Below are positions 1 through 7,792 of a DNA stretch of 45,128 nt, piece by piece. Position 1 is the first letter of the stretch; every line of letters starts with the position of its first letter. Under the pieces are notes generated by a model. The model was given only the letters and a program-made list of their open reading frames with translations. It was not told the DNA's origin and did not search any database. Origin of the DNA: Candidatus Bathyarchaeota archaeon (GTDB taxonomy: Archaea > Thermoproteota > Bathyarchaeia > Bathyarchaeales > Bathycorpusculaceae); assembly GCA_012515445.1 (NCBI GenBank), contig JAAYYI010000018.1:1-45128 (forward strand), written 5' to 3'. The position numbers and the translations under genes were made by a program.

Positions 1-168
1 CACCATGGGACAAAAAACCACTCACCCCATCCCAACACAAACCAAAAAACAACCCAAACCAAAAAACCAAACAGCCCCCAACACCACCATGGGATGGGGA
101 AACCCTAAAGCCACCCATCCCCACAAACAAAAAAACCCAACTACAAACCACACCATTTGATCCACTGA
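1..168. repeat. AC-rich dispersed repeat, copy 1 (left end cut by window)
   Basis: The plus strand here is almost only A and C and matches 7424-7595 nearly base for base, with a few small indels. It contains a perfect 10-nt inverted repeat, ccccatccca at 25-34 and tgggatgggg at 90-99, and the 10-mer caccatggga occurs twice (1-10 and 85-94). A second possible stem pairs 92-98 with 115-121. It sits just upstream of trmI, and the other copy sits upstream of the aIF2-beta gene. No protein-like reading frame is convincing. It could be a non-autonomous mobile element, a structured RNA or a chromosome architecture site; the sequence does not decide. Confidence 0.85.
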
Positions 169-283
169 TAAATAAGGGGGGCTAGAGAAAAATCGCAGTT
201 GACTTCCACCTTTAAATTCTCTAACTAAACTTAACGTAACATAGAAAACATTGCCATATACGCTTCAAAGCTTAAATGGCACT

Positions 284-293
284 GTTTATATTT
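284..293 (+). promoter_or_regulatory. TATA box of trmI
   Basis: The sequence gtttatattt lies about 28 nt upstream of the TTG at 317, the normal archaeal distance for transcription to start next to that codon. It falls inside the longer frame that opens at 251, which argues that the true start is 317. Confidence 0.5.
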
Positions 294-316
294 TGACTCT
301 TTTGAGGAACAACAAT

Positions 317-1186
317 TTGGCTAAGGATTTAATCGCTGACGGCGACTACGTGCTAATCTATCTTGACGCACGCAGAACATACATGATAAAGATGCAGAAG
401 GGACAAACCTTCCACACCCACAAAGGCTACCTGAAACTCGATGACTTAATCGGCAAAGAGTATGGTGAGCCAATCAAGAGCAGCCTCGGCGTCACATTCA
501 CAACACCCAAACCCAAATTAACCGATTACATGATGAAATCCGGCCGCAATACACAAATCGTCTACCCTAAAGACGCAGCCTTAATTGTGATGTTTAGCGG
601 CATCGGACCCGGCAGCAGAGTCTTCGAATCCGGCACAGGAACAGCGTCATTAACCAGTGCACTCGCGCACTACGTCGGCCCAACCGGCAAAGTCTACACA
701 TACGAGCTGCGTCCAGAATTCCAGAAAAACGCACGCAAAAACCTCGAGAAAGCAAAACTAATCGACAATGTGGAAATGAAATCAGGCGACGTCACCATGG
801 GCATCGAAGAGCGCGATTTAGACGCAGTAATACTGGACCTTGCGGTTCCGTGGCTTGTTATCCCGCACGCCTACGAAGCACTAAAACCCTCAGGTGTGCT
901 TGTCTCGTTTAGCCCAACAATCGACCAAGTCGTGCGAGCGACAGAAGCGCTACGCGAAGCAGGATTCGTCTTCATCGAAACAGTCGAGTGCATAATGCGT
1001 ACAATGCAGGTTGAACGCGGAAAAACCCGCCCGAATACAATGATGACTGGGCACACAGGCTACATAACGCACGCCAGAAAAATCATAAAAACACAAGAAA
1101 CCCCGCCGCCTGAAGCGTCAGCAGAAGACGAAGTAGTAGAAAACCAAGAAGAAACAAATGAGGAAAATGCAGAGACTTCTGCTTAA
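317..1186 (+). CDS. trmI: tRNA (adenine-57/58-N1)-methyltransferase TrmI
   Basis: SAM-dependent enzyme that methylates N1 of adenine 57/58 in the tRNA T-loop; the archaeal enzyme is a homotetramer. The N-terminal domain begins at the GDYVLIYLD segment, followed by the conserved FHTHKGYLKLDDLIGK and VYPKDAALIVMFSGI stretches. Motif I is FESGTGTASLT, then the acidic YELRPEF and the VILDLAVPW catalytic-loop region. The C-terminus has the family HTGYITHARKI motif and then an acidic tail of about 40 residues. The frame is open from TTG 251, but family alignment, a TATA box at 284-293 and GAGG at 304-307 favour TTG 317 (289 aa). Its stop overlaps the stop of the convergent radical SAM gene within TTAA at 1183-1186. 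Confidence 0.9.
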   Translation: MAKDLIADGDYVLIYLDARRTYMIKMQKGQTFHTHKGYLKLDDLIGKEYGEPIKSSLGVTFTTPKPKLTDYMMKSGRNTQIVYPKDAALIVMFSGIGPGSRVFESGTGTASLTSALAHYVGPTGKVYTYELRPEFQKNARKNLEKAKLIDNVEMKSGDVTMGIEERDLDAVILDLAVPWLVIPHAYEALKPSGVLVSFSPTIDQVVRATEALREAGFVFIETVECIMRTMQVERGKTRPNTMMTGHTGYITHARKIIKTQETPPPEASAEDEVVENQEETNEENAETSA

Positions 1187-2826
1187 GCCTCTATTTTTTG
1201 TTTAGTTTTTCCCTTTACCTTTCGGCCGTTGTCTGGCATTGGCATGCTGAGTTGGTAGACTGCTTCTTTGAATTGCTGTCCGCTTGCTCCGCGTGTTAAA
1301 CCGTAGTATGCGCCGAATATTTTGCCGAAGTATGGGATAACAACTTTGTCAAATGCTTTGTATGCTAGTGGATGTGGCAGTCGGTTTTCTAGGAAAGTGG
1401 GCTTCCAGATTTTAACGTTGTACTCCCAGCATTTTATGAAGAAGTCCCAGCGTGCCTTGCTGAGTGAATCCATTTCTGCACCCTTCTGCTTCATTAAAAC
1501 GCAGTTTTCTAGTGGCACAAAGAAGAGTGGTACATAGAATGCGTTGTAGTCTTTGAGTTTATCCATCAGTTCCAGTGTTTGCAGCATGTCCTCTTCTTTC
1601 TCATCTGGCAAGCCGATGATTAGCGTGGCTAGTGGGAACCAGTCGTTGTCGTTTAGGATGCCGAACGCGTTGGTGACGACGTCCTGCCACTGCTCTGGCT
1701 GGAACGGCAGCATCTTGCCCGCCATGTACTTTTTCATGAGGCGTGGGCTGCCTGTTTCGATGCCTGTCTCTGCTGTGATGATCGGTTTTTTGCTAAAGCT
1801 GTACGATGGTTTCTCGATTAAGATTTCGGCGAGTTGCTGAATCATTTTTGGGTCATGATAAACTGGTGCAAGTGACATGTGTGCTGCTTGGATGCTTTTA
1901 ACGCCCGGGTAATCCGCTACGCTTTTGCAGAGTTTAACAACTGCTTCCCGGTTTGGAATGAACCTTGACTCTTTTGAACCATATAGAAATAGGTCTTCGG
2001 TGATCAGCGTGATGTGGTCGCTGCCCTGTGCTACGCTTAAAGCGACTTCTTTCATGATCTTATCCATTGGCACATCAATTTTGTGCTGCATTGTAGGTGT
2101 ACAGAACTGGCAGTTTCTCCCGCAGCCTTTACTGATTTCAACTGCACCATGTAAAGCGACATGTTGAGTTAATGGCATCTCCTGGTTGTAGTTCCAGTTG
2201 TCCAGAGATTCATCTGCTTTGGCGATACGCGGGAGCTCTTCGCCTCTTAGAGCTTTTTTAAAGAGTTCAACGATGGGTCCTGGTCTGCCGCCCATAAGTA
2301 CGCAGTCCACGCCGAAGCTTTTAGATACGTTTTGCCGTTCAAGCTGCCATGATCCGTAGCCGCCGACGATGACTTTAAGGTTGGCTTTGTACTTTTTGAT
2401 GGCTGGGTGCTCGATGAGTTTTCTGAATTCGATGCGGTTCATGGGTTCACCTCCGCCCACGATGCTGCTGTAGGTTTTGCTGACGTATCCCATGCCTGTT
2501 GGGTCCATGCTGGATATGCCGACGATCTTTGTTTCTGACCCGATAAATCTGTCGAGGTCTTCTGGGTACACAACTGCGATGTCATCTTTTGAGAATCCGC
2601 CTCCGAGAAGGATTGATTCTACCTTTCGCAGTCCATATGGGGCATAGCTTGCTTGTCCATCCGGCAACTGTGGATGATGTGGGTATAGTGTTTTTCTAAC
2701 GTATGATAATGGGATGGGGCCTTTACCGAATCCGCCTGCGAACGCGATGAATGGGTTGTTTATCCAGTCACTCATTTCTGTGGCTGACGCAGTAAGAACG
2801 ATTTTTTTGCCCTTGATATTTTCCAA
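1183..2826 (-). CDS. Radical SAM protein with N-terminal B12-binding-like domain
   Basis: 547 aa from a TTG start; GAGGA lies about 11 nt upstream. Residues 1-200 resemble the Rossmann-like cobalamin-binding region seen in many B12-type radical SAM enzymes (VGISSMDP, LKVIVGGYGSWQ, VDCVLMGG). The radical SAM core starts near residue 228, with cluster cysteines C235, C239 and C242 in KGCGRNCQFC. A barrel follows (TAETGIETGS, LIIGLPDEKEED). The C-terminal 120 residues carry no motif I recognise. The substrate is unknown; proteins of this layout often act on unactivated carbons in lipids, tRNA or cofactors. Whether B12 is bound is not certain, because no DxHxxG motif is visible. An AT-rich promoter-like stretch lies at 2868-2882. 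Confidence 0.8.
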   Translation of the reverse strand: MENIKGKKIVLTASATEMSDWINNPFIAFAGGFGKGPIPLSYVRKTLYPHHPQLPDGQASYAPYGLRKVESILLGGGFSKDDIAVVYPEDLDRFIGSETKIVGISSMDPTGMGYVSKTYSSIVGGGEPMNRIEFRKLIEHPAIKKYKANLKVIVGGYGSWQLERQNVSKSFGVDCVLMGGRPGPIVELFKKALRGEELPRIAKADESLDNWNYNQEMPLTQHVALHGAVEISKGCGRNCQFCTPTMQHKIDVPMDKIMKEVALSVAQGSDHITLITEDLFLYGSKESRFIPNREAVVKLCKSVADYPGVKSIQAAHMSLAPVYHDPKMIQQLAEILIEKPSYSFSKKPIITAETGIETGSPRLMKKYMAGKMLPFQPEQWQDVVTNAFGILNDNDWFPLATLIIGLPDEKEEDMLQTLELMDKLKDYNAFYVPLFFVPLENCVLMKQKGAEMDSLSKARWDFFIKCWEYNVKIWKPTFLENRLPHPLAYKAFDKVVIPYFGKIFGAYYGLTRGASGQQFKEAVYQLSMPMPDNGRKVKGKTKQKIEA

Positions 2827-3199
2827 CCTTATTCTTCCTCAACGCAGATTCAACATTACGTGTATAGGGCTTTTAAAAATTACTATCGCTGGTATGGTTT
2901 TGTAAAAAGCATCTGAGCCTGCAACGTGAAAACATGAGAGATGTCTTTCTATTGGGGATCGAGGTGAATCTTCAGGTGAATAACCCTACAGGTTACCACA
3001 CCCATAAGGCTATTCACCCTTTGCCGTCCGAGTAACTCTGAGTTTTCATCCAATCAATTATGTCTACTTAATGCCTTCTCGTCATTCGGCAAGTCACACT
3101 GATGCGTAGCGGAACATAAAAGCATTATACAGCGTGCCGCCGATTCGGATACGCTTATATTTTCAGATGGGTACAGCAGAAGGTAAGGAGTCAATTCGT
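2827..3199. other. Divergent intergenic region with a hairpin
   Basis: No convincing gene. It holds the promoter side of the radical SAM gene, a strong imperfect hairpin (ggtgaataacc at 2975-2985 with ggctattcacc at 3008-3018, one mismatch) and the TATA box of rubrerythrin near 3154-3163. The hairpin is about 180 nt upstream of rubrerythrin. It may belong to a small RNA or to an upstream regulatory site. Confidence 0.5.
3154..3163 (+). promoter_or_regulatory. TATA box of rubrerythrin
   Basis: The sequence cttatatttt lies about 42 nt before the ATG at 3200. The Shine-Dalgarno-like aaggag at 3185-3190 follows at the spacing expected for a short leader. Confidence 0.6.
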
Positions 3200-3772
3200 A
3201 TGGATTTTATTGGAAGCCAAACAGAAAAGAACCTGCTTGCAGCATTCGCAGGTGAATCCCAAGCACGTAACAGATACACATTCTTTGCCAGCGTAGCTAA
3301 AAAACAGGGCTACGAGCAGATAGCAGCAATATTTGAGGAAACCGCAGCAAACGAGAAAGAACACGCAGAACTATTCTTCAAACACCTTAAAGGCGGCGTA
3401 GTGGAAATCACCGCTTCATACCCCGCAGGCGTAATCGCTTCAACAGCCGACAACCTTAAAGCCGCAGCTGAAGGCGAAAAACTCGAATGGGGCACCATTT
3501 ACCCCGGCTTCGCCGAAGTTGCCAAAAAAGAGGGCTTCCTCGATGTAGCAAGAACCTTCACCATGGTCGCGCAGGTCGAAGTATACCATGAACACAGATA
3601 CAACAAACTGCTGGAGAACGTCAACATGGGTAAAGTCTTCAAAAAAGACCAGCCGATAAAATGGAAATGTAGAAACTGCGGTATGGTCATCGAGGAACCT
3701 GAAGCACCAGACAAGTGCCCAACATGCGCACATCCCCAAGCATACTTTGAGGTATGGGTAGAAAACTACTAA
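3200..3772 (+). CDS. Rubrerythrin
   Basis: 190-aa cytoplasmic diiron protein that reduces hydrogen peroxide in anaerobes. The ferritin-like domain opens with the typical TEKNLLAAFAGESQARNRY; metal ligands include the Glu residues in GESQARNRY, EETAANEKEHAE and the later EVYHEHRY helix. The C-terminal rubredoxin domain has two CxxC knuckles, WKCRNCGMV and DKCPTCAHP, for an Fe(Cys)4 centre. The ATG at 3200 is preferred over an upstream in-frame codon because a TATA box (3154-3163) and aaggag (3185-3190) lie in front of it. It appears to be a single-gene unit. It indicates an anaerobic, oxygen-exposed lifestyle. Confidence 0.93.
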   Translation: MDFIGSQTEKNLLAAFAGESQARNRYTFFASVAKKQGYEQIAAIFEETAANEKEHAELFFKHLKGGVVEITASYPAGVIASTADNLKAAAEGEKLEWGTIYPGFAEVAKKEGFLDVARTFTMVAQVEVYHEHRYNKLLENVNMGKVFKKDQPIKWKCRNCGMVIEEPEAPDKCPTCAHPQAYFEVWVENY

Positions 3773-3813
3773 CCCAACCCTTCTCTATTTTGCTCTCAGG
3801 CAAGACCCATCCA

Positions 3814-3823
3814 TTATATAAAA
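3814..3823 (+). promoter_or_regulatory. TATA box of the 3893 surface protein
   Basis: The sequence ttatataaaa is a near-consensus archaeal TATA element about 70 nt upstream of the ATG at 3893, so a leader of roughly 45 nt is expected. Confidence 0.5.
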
Positions 3824-3892
3824 CGCTATCTAAGGGTTTTTTCAGAAAATTTTTTATTATTATCAGGCGTTGTTGAATCGGAGCACAAGATC

Positions 3893-4351
3893 ATGCGAGC
3901 ACAAATCAAACTGATTAGCCTATTACTTCTTGTAACAATAGTTGCCATGCCATTATTTGCGGTAGACGCTGAACCGACTATAAATCTAAGCCTCTACAAG
4001 GATAACGGCTACGGCTTCGGAGACGATATGGGTGGTCAGTGGACACTAAAAACTGATACATCAGACGACGTAGTCTACGTCGAATTCTACATAGATGACC
4101 AACTGCAACTAAATGATACATTATCTCCCTACAGTTGGCAATTCAACACAAACAATTACACACTGGGCGAACACACGATTAATGCATTAGCATACAATGC
4201 ACAGGGAGAAAGTACAGCGGCAACCATAGACCGCAAATTCGTTGAATACGATTCCAGCAAAACTTTTCTTTTGATTCTCATTGTCTCTATAGCAGTTGTC
4301 GCCATAGCGGTTGGAGTCGCTGTTTACCGAATCAAAAAAACACCTAAATAG
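3893..4351 (+). CDS. Membrane-anchored surface protein with Ig-like domain
   Basis: 152 aa. A signal peptide covers residues 1-26 (hydrophobic run LISLLLLVTIVAMPLFA). The extracellular part has a Big/Ig-like pattern: VVYVEFYIDD, then a turn, then LGEHTINALAYNAQG. This layout is common in archaeal and bacterial adhesin-like Ig folds. Two N-glycosylation sequons are visible (NLS, NDT). A C-terminal helix near residues 124-146 is followed by RIKKTPK, giving a type I topology with a tiny cytoplasmic tail. No enzyme motif is present. Function is unknown; a cell-surface role is inferred from topology. Confidence 0.75.
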   Translation: MRAQIKLISLLLLVTIVAMPLFAVDAEPTINLSLYKDNGYGFGDDMGGQWTLKTDTSDDVVYVEFYIDDQLQLNDTLSPYSWQFNTNNYTLGEHTINALAYNAQGESTAATIDRKFVEYDSSKTFLLILIVSIAVVAIAVGVAVYRIKKTPK

Positions 4352-4370
4352 CACCGAAAAATCGGCTTTT

Positions 4371-4910
4371 CTATTTTTCGTTAATATGTTTCTTTAGCAG
4401 TTCTTTTGCCCGTTCTGTGTACGTATTGTTGAATGCTTCATTCTCCAGTTTGTTGCCTTCGCCGAAGAAGTCCTCAATGCCCTTTCCCATGGCTTTACCG
4501 CGTGCAGTATGCTTATCGAGTGCGTATTCAGGGATTGGCAGGAATTTGTTTTCCATCTCCCTTTCAGTATATACTACATTTAGGAGGTCATCGGTGATCC
4601 TGCTTTTCTGGCTAAAGCACAAACAAACAACCGCATTAACCAAGTAGAGTTTGTATTCGCTTTCAGCAAGTTTCGATTTCTCAGCCAAATAATTCTTCAG
4701 TAGCACATCGATGAGAATGGGCATCATGGGATTAGCTGGACCAATATCCTCACATGCTATAACACGCAACCGATTCCACAGCATTGTAGGATTGAATTCT
4801 TCCAACTCGACCGCGAAGTGAACCGCCTCGTACTCTAAGCCTCTTCGGATGGATTTCTGCAATGCACTTAGGAGTTCGTAGTGATCGTAACCGTGTTTAG
4901 TATTTGCCAA
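4371..4910 (-). CDS. Stand-alone RarA/MgsA C-terminal domain protein
   Basis: 179 aa from a TTG start. It matches the C-terminal half of the RarA/MgsA/WRNIP1 AAA+ ATPases. The hallmarks are LLSALQKSIRRGLEYEAVHFA, then a WNRLRVIACEDIGPANP stretch and a helical part containing a lysine-serine pair (SQKSRITD). In typical RarA proteins this region mediates tetramerisation and follows an N-terminal ATPase, which is absent here: there is no Walker A or B motif in the frame or just upstream. Bacterial RarA acts at stalled replication forks. Whether this free domain partners with a separate ATPase is inference. It is convergent with the surface protein at 3893-4351. Confidence 0.75.
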   Translation of the reverse strand: MANTKHGYDHYELLSALQKSIRRGLEYEAVHFAVELEEFNPTMLWNRLRVIACEDIGPANPMMPILIDVLLKNYLAEKSKLAESEYKLYLVNAVVCLCFSQKSRITDDLLNVVYTEREMENKFLPIPEYALDKHTARGKAMGKGIEDFFGEGNKLENEAFNNTYTERAKELLKKHINEK

Positions 4911-5056
4911 GTCGATTCCTGAGCTAAACCTTGAATGCGGCTAATAAAAAAGCTTTCAGTAACTTTTCAGCCTCTTGGCGGCAACACAAATCTTAACTAT
5001 ACAAACAACCAAACTAGCATAACTAAAAACGTCCCTTTAATGGGAGGTGAAAAGTG

Positions 5057-5317
5057 TTGATCTTTATTTTCTTATTGAAATGGAAACAAGCTGTAAAAAA
5101 AGAAATTCTCGATAAATTCACAGAAACCTACGCCGACCTAAGAAAACAGGGTATAAAGTTGCAACTTTACTGGACTCTGGGGCACTATAACTTTGTATGC
5201 GTTATGGAGGCACCATCTGAGAAAGATGCTATAAAATTGATGCCGGCATTTGCGGATGTAGCTGAGGTTGAAGCGCTTACAGCGATTCCAAGAGACGAAG
5301 CAGTAAAACTTGTTTAA
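5057..5317 (+). CDS. GYD-domain small protein
   Basis: 86 aa. The pattern YWTLGHYNFVCVMEAPSEKDAIKL matches the GYD domain family (PF08734), in which the name-giving Gly-Tyr-Asp reads GHYNF here. These are small ferredoxin-fold (alpha/beta) proteins widespread in archaea and bacteria with no settled function. GGAGGTGA at 5043-5050 is a strong ribosome binding site. It fits the TTG at 5057 (6 nt spacing) better than the GTG at 5054 (3 nt). The N-terminus (IFIFLLKWKQ) is more hydrophobic than usual. It stands alone, divergent from the RarA-like gene. Confidence 0.8.
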   Translation: MIFIFLLKWKQAVKKEILDKFTETYADLRKQGIKLQLYWTLGHYNFVCVMEAPSEKDAIKLMPAFADVAEVEALTAIPRDEAVKLV

Positions 5318-5444
5318 AAGAACTTAAAAGAACTGGCTTATCGGCGATTCCCGTAGGTTTGCGACAGGTATCTTTGGCTTTGTAACCCGTGCATCGCCAT
5401 CTATCATTTCTTTGATGGTATCGTTAAAATTTTTTTGCAAAGCA

Positions 5445-5939
5445 TTATTTATGCTTAGATAGAAACCGCTCAACTTCCTCAATGAATTCCATGGTAAACT
5501 TTGAAATCTGCGCAGTCAATGCTTCTAAGTCGCTAAAATCTGCGTTATCTATTATTGTCCAGCTTAAGAAGCGATCCATTTCATCCGCGTTATCCGATAA
5601 CTGGTATTTAGTGAACCCTTTCTCTTTAAACTGCTTCCAGTACTTAGCTTGCGCCTCACGGTTATAACCGGCTAACAGAAGCTCAAATTTGAATGTGTCA
5701 TGGCTGAACAGTATAACCACTTTGAGTTTTTGGCGTTGCAGCTCTTTTGGGAAGAAGTAGAGATACGTGTAATCCATGAGACCATAGTGTATGTCTGATA
5801 TGAAGTAGCCCGGTTGACTGCTTTTAAGATGCATTCGTAGGCTGTCGAAATATTTCATAAGTCCCTGATATGCAACTTTTACGGTTCCTTTTTCCAGTTG
5901 TTTTCTGTATTCCGGAATATACAGGTCAAATGACGACAT
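5445..5939 (-). CDS. DUF7000-like protein
   Basis: 164 aa from an ATG with GAGG about 8 nt upstream. The conserved-looking stretches YRKQLEKGTVKVAYQGLMKY, GLMDYTYLYFFP and LKVVILFSHDTFKFELLLAG resemble a family I recall as DUF7000, small soluble proteins found in scattered archaea and bacteria. No catalytic motif, signal peptide or membrane helix is seen. The GYD gene ends 127 nt away on the other strand. The family call comes from memory of the pattern, so the name is less certain than the gene. Confidence 0.65.
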   Translation of the reverse strand: MSSFDLYIPEYRKQLEKGTVKVAYQGLMKYFDSLRMHLKSSQPGYFISDIHYGLMDYTYLYFFPKELQRQKLKVVILFSHDTFKFELLLAGYNREAQAKYWKQFKEKGFTKYQLSDNADEMDRFLSWTIIDNADFSDLEALTAQISKFTMEFIEEVERFLSKHK

Positions 5940-6016
5940 ATCGCTTCCTCTTTTATTATTACTGTATTCTTTGAGGTTGCGTTTATAACTTTATAGATAA
6001 AGCATTTCAGCTAAAC

Positions 6017-6027
6017 CCTTAAAAACT
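6017..6027 (+). promoter_or_regulatory. TATA box of the protease gene
   Basis: The sequence cccttaaaaac is centred about 26 nt before the ATG at 6048, so the transcript is probably leaderless. Confidence 0.5.
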
Positions 6028-6047
6028 GTATACGCTTAGCTTACCCT

Positions 6048-6734
6048 ATGTTCAGTAAAGCCACCGCCAAAATTCGTGAATCACTCTACGGCATTATGGG
6101 AAGAACCGTTCAAGGCGAAAGAACAATACATAGCATGGGTTCAGGCGTTATGATTGCCCCGAACTATGTAATCACTAACGCTCATATCCTACATCAAAAC
6201 AACGACATTACCAAATCTTTTCATAAAGAGATCGAAGTCATTCGATCGCCCGATATAGGTAAAAACTGCACCTCTGCCTCGCTATTCAAAGAAGACCCAG
6301 CAAGAGACCTTGCTATACTTAAAATAAACGAGGCAAGTTCCTCGATGTGCCCTGTTTTTCTTGATACGATATTACCTTCAGGCACAAATCTCGGCAGTTT
6401 AGGATTTCCGCTGGCAACAGTTAACGTAGTGAATAATGCACTTGCTTACGGTTTAAATGAACGGTTCCAGGCCGCATTTATTTCGGCGTTTTTCAATGAA
6501 GCGGTGAGTGGTCGAGTTTTTTCATGGTATGAAGTTGACCGTGTAATGTATGGTGGCTCAAGCGGGTGCCCATTTTTTACTGTTGATGGCAAAGTTGTTG
6601 GACTTCAAGCAAAAGTAAGGACCGATCTTAGCAATGGAGGTAGCTCTCAGGATGTACATAATTTTTTGGCTATTTCGCTTGTTATTCCGTCTCCTGAGAT
6701 TTTACGGTTTGCAAAAAGCTGTGGGGTATTATAG
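6048..6734 (+). CDS. Trypsin-like (S1 fold) serine peptidase
   Basis: 228 aa. The catalytic triad can be read directly: H46 in VITNAHIL, D87 in ARDLAIL and S172 in GGSSGCPFF, the HtrA/trypsin arrangement. The active-site motif is GSSGCP rather than GNSGGP. There is no signal peptide, membrane helix or PDZ domain, so it is a minimal, probably cytoplasmic protease, unlike membrane-bound DegP/HtrA. A TATA box about 26 nt upstream suggests leaderless translation. The substrate is unknown. A role against damaged or foreign protein is possible but unsupported by neighbours. Confidence 0.8.
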   Translation: MFSKATAKIRESLYGIMGRTVQGERTIHSMGSGVMIAPNYVITNAHILHQNNDITKSFHKEIEVIRSPDIGKNCTSASLFKEDPARDLAILKINEASSSMCPVFLDTILPSGTNLGSLGFPLATVNVVNNALAYGLNERFQAAFISAFFNEAVSGRVFSWYEVDRVMYGGSSGCPFFTVDGKVVGLQAKVRTDLSNGGSSQDVHNFLAISLVIPSPEILRFAKSCGVL

Positions 6735-6827
6735 TTGTTTATGCTGCTTTTAACATAATTTATTTTTTCCTGTTAGATAAATTAAAAAAAGCTCGTTTCA
6801 ATATCATGTATCGGTGGAATTGAACAG

Positions 6828-7145
6828 TTGAGTCTAAAAAGTAAAGGTTTGATTCTGGAGTTTATTGCGATAATTATTTTCTTGACAATAACAGGCGGCT
6901 TAACTTATTATTTAGGGTTCAATAACTATGTTGTCTCAGGAGAAGTCACTGACCTTCAATCAACCGAAGATGGTCGATACATCGTAATCTTAGATGGTGA
7001 CCGAGAGATAGTTATTCATATGACTCTTTTTATGCGCTCCCAATATGGTACACCAAAGGCGCTCTTTGACACTCTTTCTGTTGGAAACAGCTATAACTTT
7101 CTATGCTGGGGTGCTACGCCCTCTATTTATGGTATCGCACCTTAG
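6828..7145 (+). CDS. Small membrane protein of unknown function
   Basis: 105 aa from TTG 6828. One N-terminal transmembrane helix (about residues 8-30, LILEFIAIIIFLTITGGLTYYLGF) is followed by a 70-residue beta-rich part: NYVVSGEVTDLQSTEDGRYI, then VILDGDREIVIH. This resembles a small OB-like or barrel fold, by eye only. No recognised family. It starts 94 nt after the protease gene on the same strand, so the two may be cotranscribed. Confidence 0.6.
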   Translation: MSLKSKGLILEFIAIIIFLTITGGLTYYLGFNNYVVSGEVTDLQSTEDGRYIVILDGDREIVIHMTLFMRSQYGTPKALFDTLSVGNSYNFLCWGATPSIYGIAP

Positions 7146-7216
7146 CTTTAGCGGATGTAGCGACTCAGTCAATTAGCGGTCATTTGACAGTGAATAAGTT
7201 CTGCTACTAGTTTGGA

Positions 7217-7292
7217 TTGCTGTTTGGTTGAGGCGACGCCACAAGCAGTCCTTTCTGCACCACGCATCGACCTACCTACCTCAGAAGCACCT
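7217..7292. repeat. Short dispersed motif pair, copy A
   Basis: A 22-nt block attgctgtttggttgaggcg plus ac (7217-7238) and a downstream block cctacctacctcaga (7270-7284) recur in the same order and orientation at 30704-30725 and 30791-30805. The blocks are 19/22 and 14/15 identical, but the spacing differs. Within each copy tgagg can pair with cctca, and here gcag/ctgc can form an inner hairpin. It may be an RNA or a decayed element. Confidence 0.45.
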
Positions 7293-7423
7293 GCCCTTTT
7301 CTTAACAGTAGATCAAAATTTTCTGTTGACATTTTATTAATGACCAAATACCATACAAAAAAACATCAGCTTACAATGTATCCACTCATCCTCATCCCAT
7401 CCCACCCAACATACCCCAACATG

Positions 7424-7595
7424 CACCATGGGACAAAAAACCACTCACCCCATCCCAACACAAACAGAAAAACAACCCAAACCAAAAAACCAAACAGCCC
7501 CCAACAACACCATGGGATGGGGAAACCCTAAAGCCACCCATCCCCACAAAACAAAAAAAACCCAACTACAAACCACACCATTTTTTGATCCACTG
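7424..7595. repeat. AC-rich dispersed repeat, copy 2
   Basis: Near-identical to 1-168, including both arms of the ccccatccca/tgggatgggg inverted repeat and the doubled caccatggga. Differences are a few substitutions and single-base indels in A runs. Similarity stops after gatccactg on the right. On the left the region 7385-7420 is also C/A-rich with catcccatcc and may belong to the element. It lies about 200 nt upstream of aIF2-beta. Confidence 0.85.
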
Positions 7596-7745
7596 TTACA
7601 TAAAGCAGGCAAAGCAGGGTTCAACCCGTAATTGCGCAAAGCAAGGAATGGCAATTCATGGTGATATGTATTCGGGCAATATCATCACCTATTTTGGGTT
7701 CGATTTGTTTAGATGCCTGTATAAAGGGGTCTTTTCTGGCACATT

Positions 7746-7757
7746 ATTTTAAATATA
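7746..7757 (+). promoter_or_regulatory. TATA box of the aIF2-beta operon
   Basis: The sequence attttaaatata is centred about 41 nt upstream of the TTG at 7793. A transcription start near 7778 with a short leader is expected. Confidence 0.5.
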
Positions 7758-7792
7758 TGCTTGAACCATCCTTTGGGTGAAGTGTATAATCT

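Larger units (their letters stand above)
7146..7792. other. Long non-coding stretch with two repeat types
   Basis: No credible protein gene. It contains a motif pair shared with 30704-30820 (7217-7292), the second AC-rich repeat copy (7424-7595), and the TATA box of the aIF2-beta operon. Frames of 60-70 codons crossing the AC-rich copy are low-complexity by-products of the repeat. Confidence 0.7.

Noticed and set aside
7340-7654. Open frames of 60-70 codons on both strands across the AC-rich repeat
   Set aside because: Composition is extreme (Pro, His, Thr, Lys on one strand), the frames follow the repeat rather than a protein pattern, and the other repeat copy does not keep them as a gene.
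7690-7740. ggttcgatt stretch resembling a tRNA T-loop
   Set aside because: No matching T stem or acceptor stem can be formed around it.
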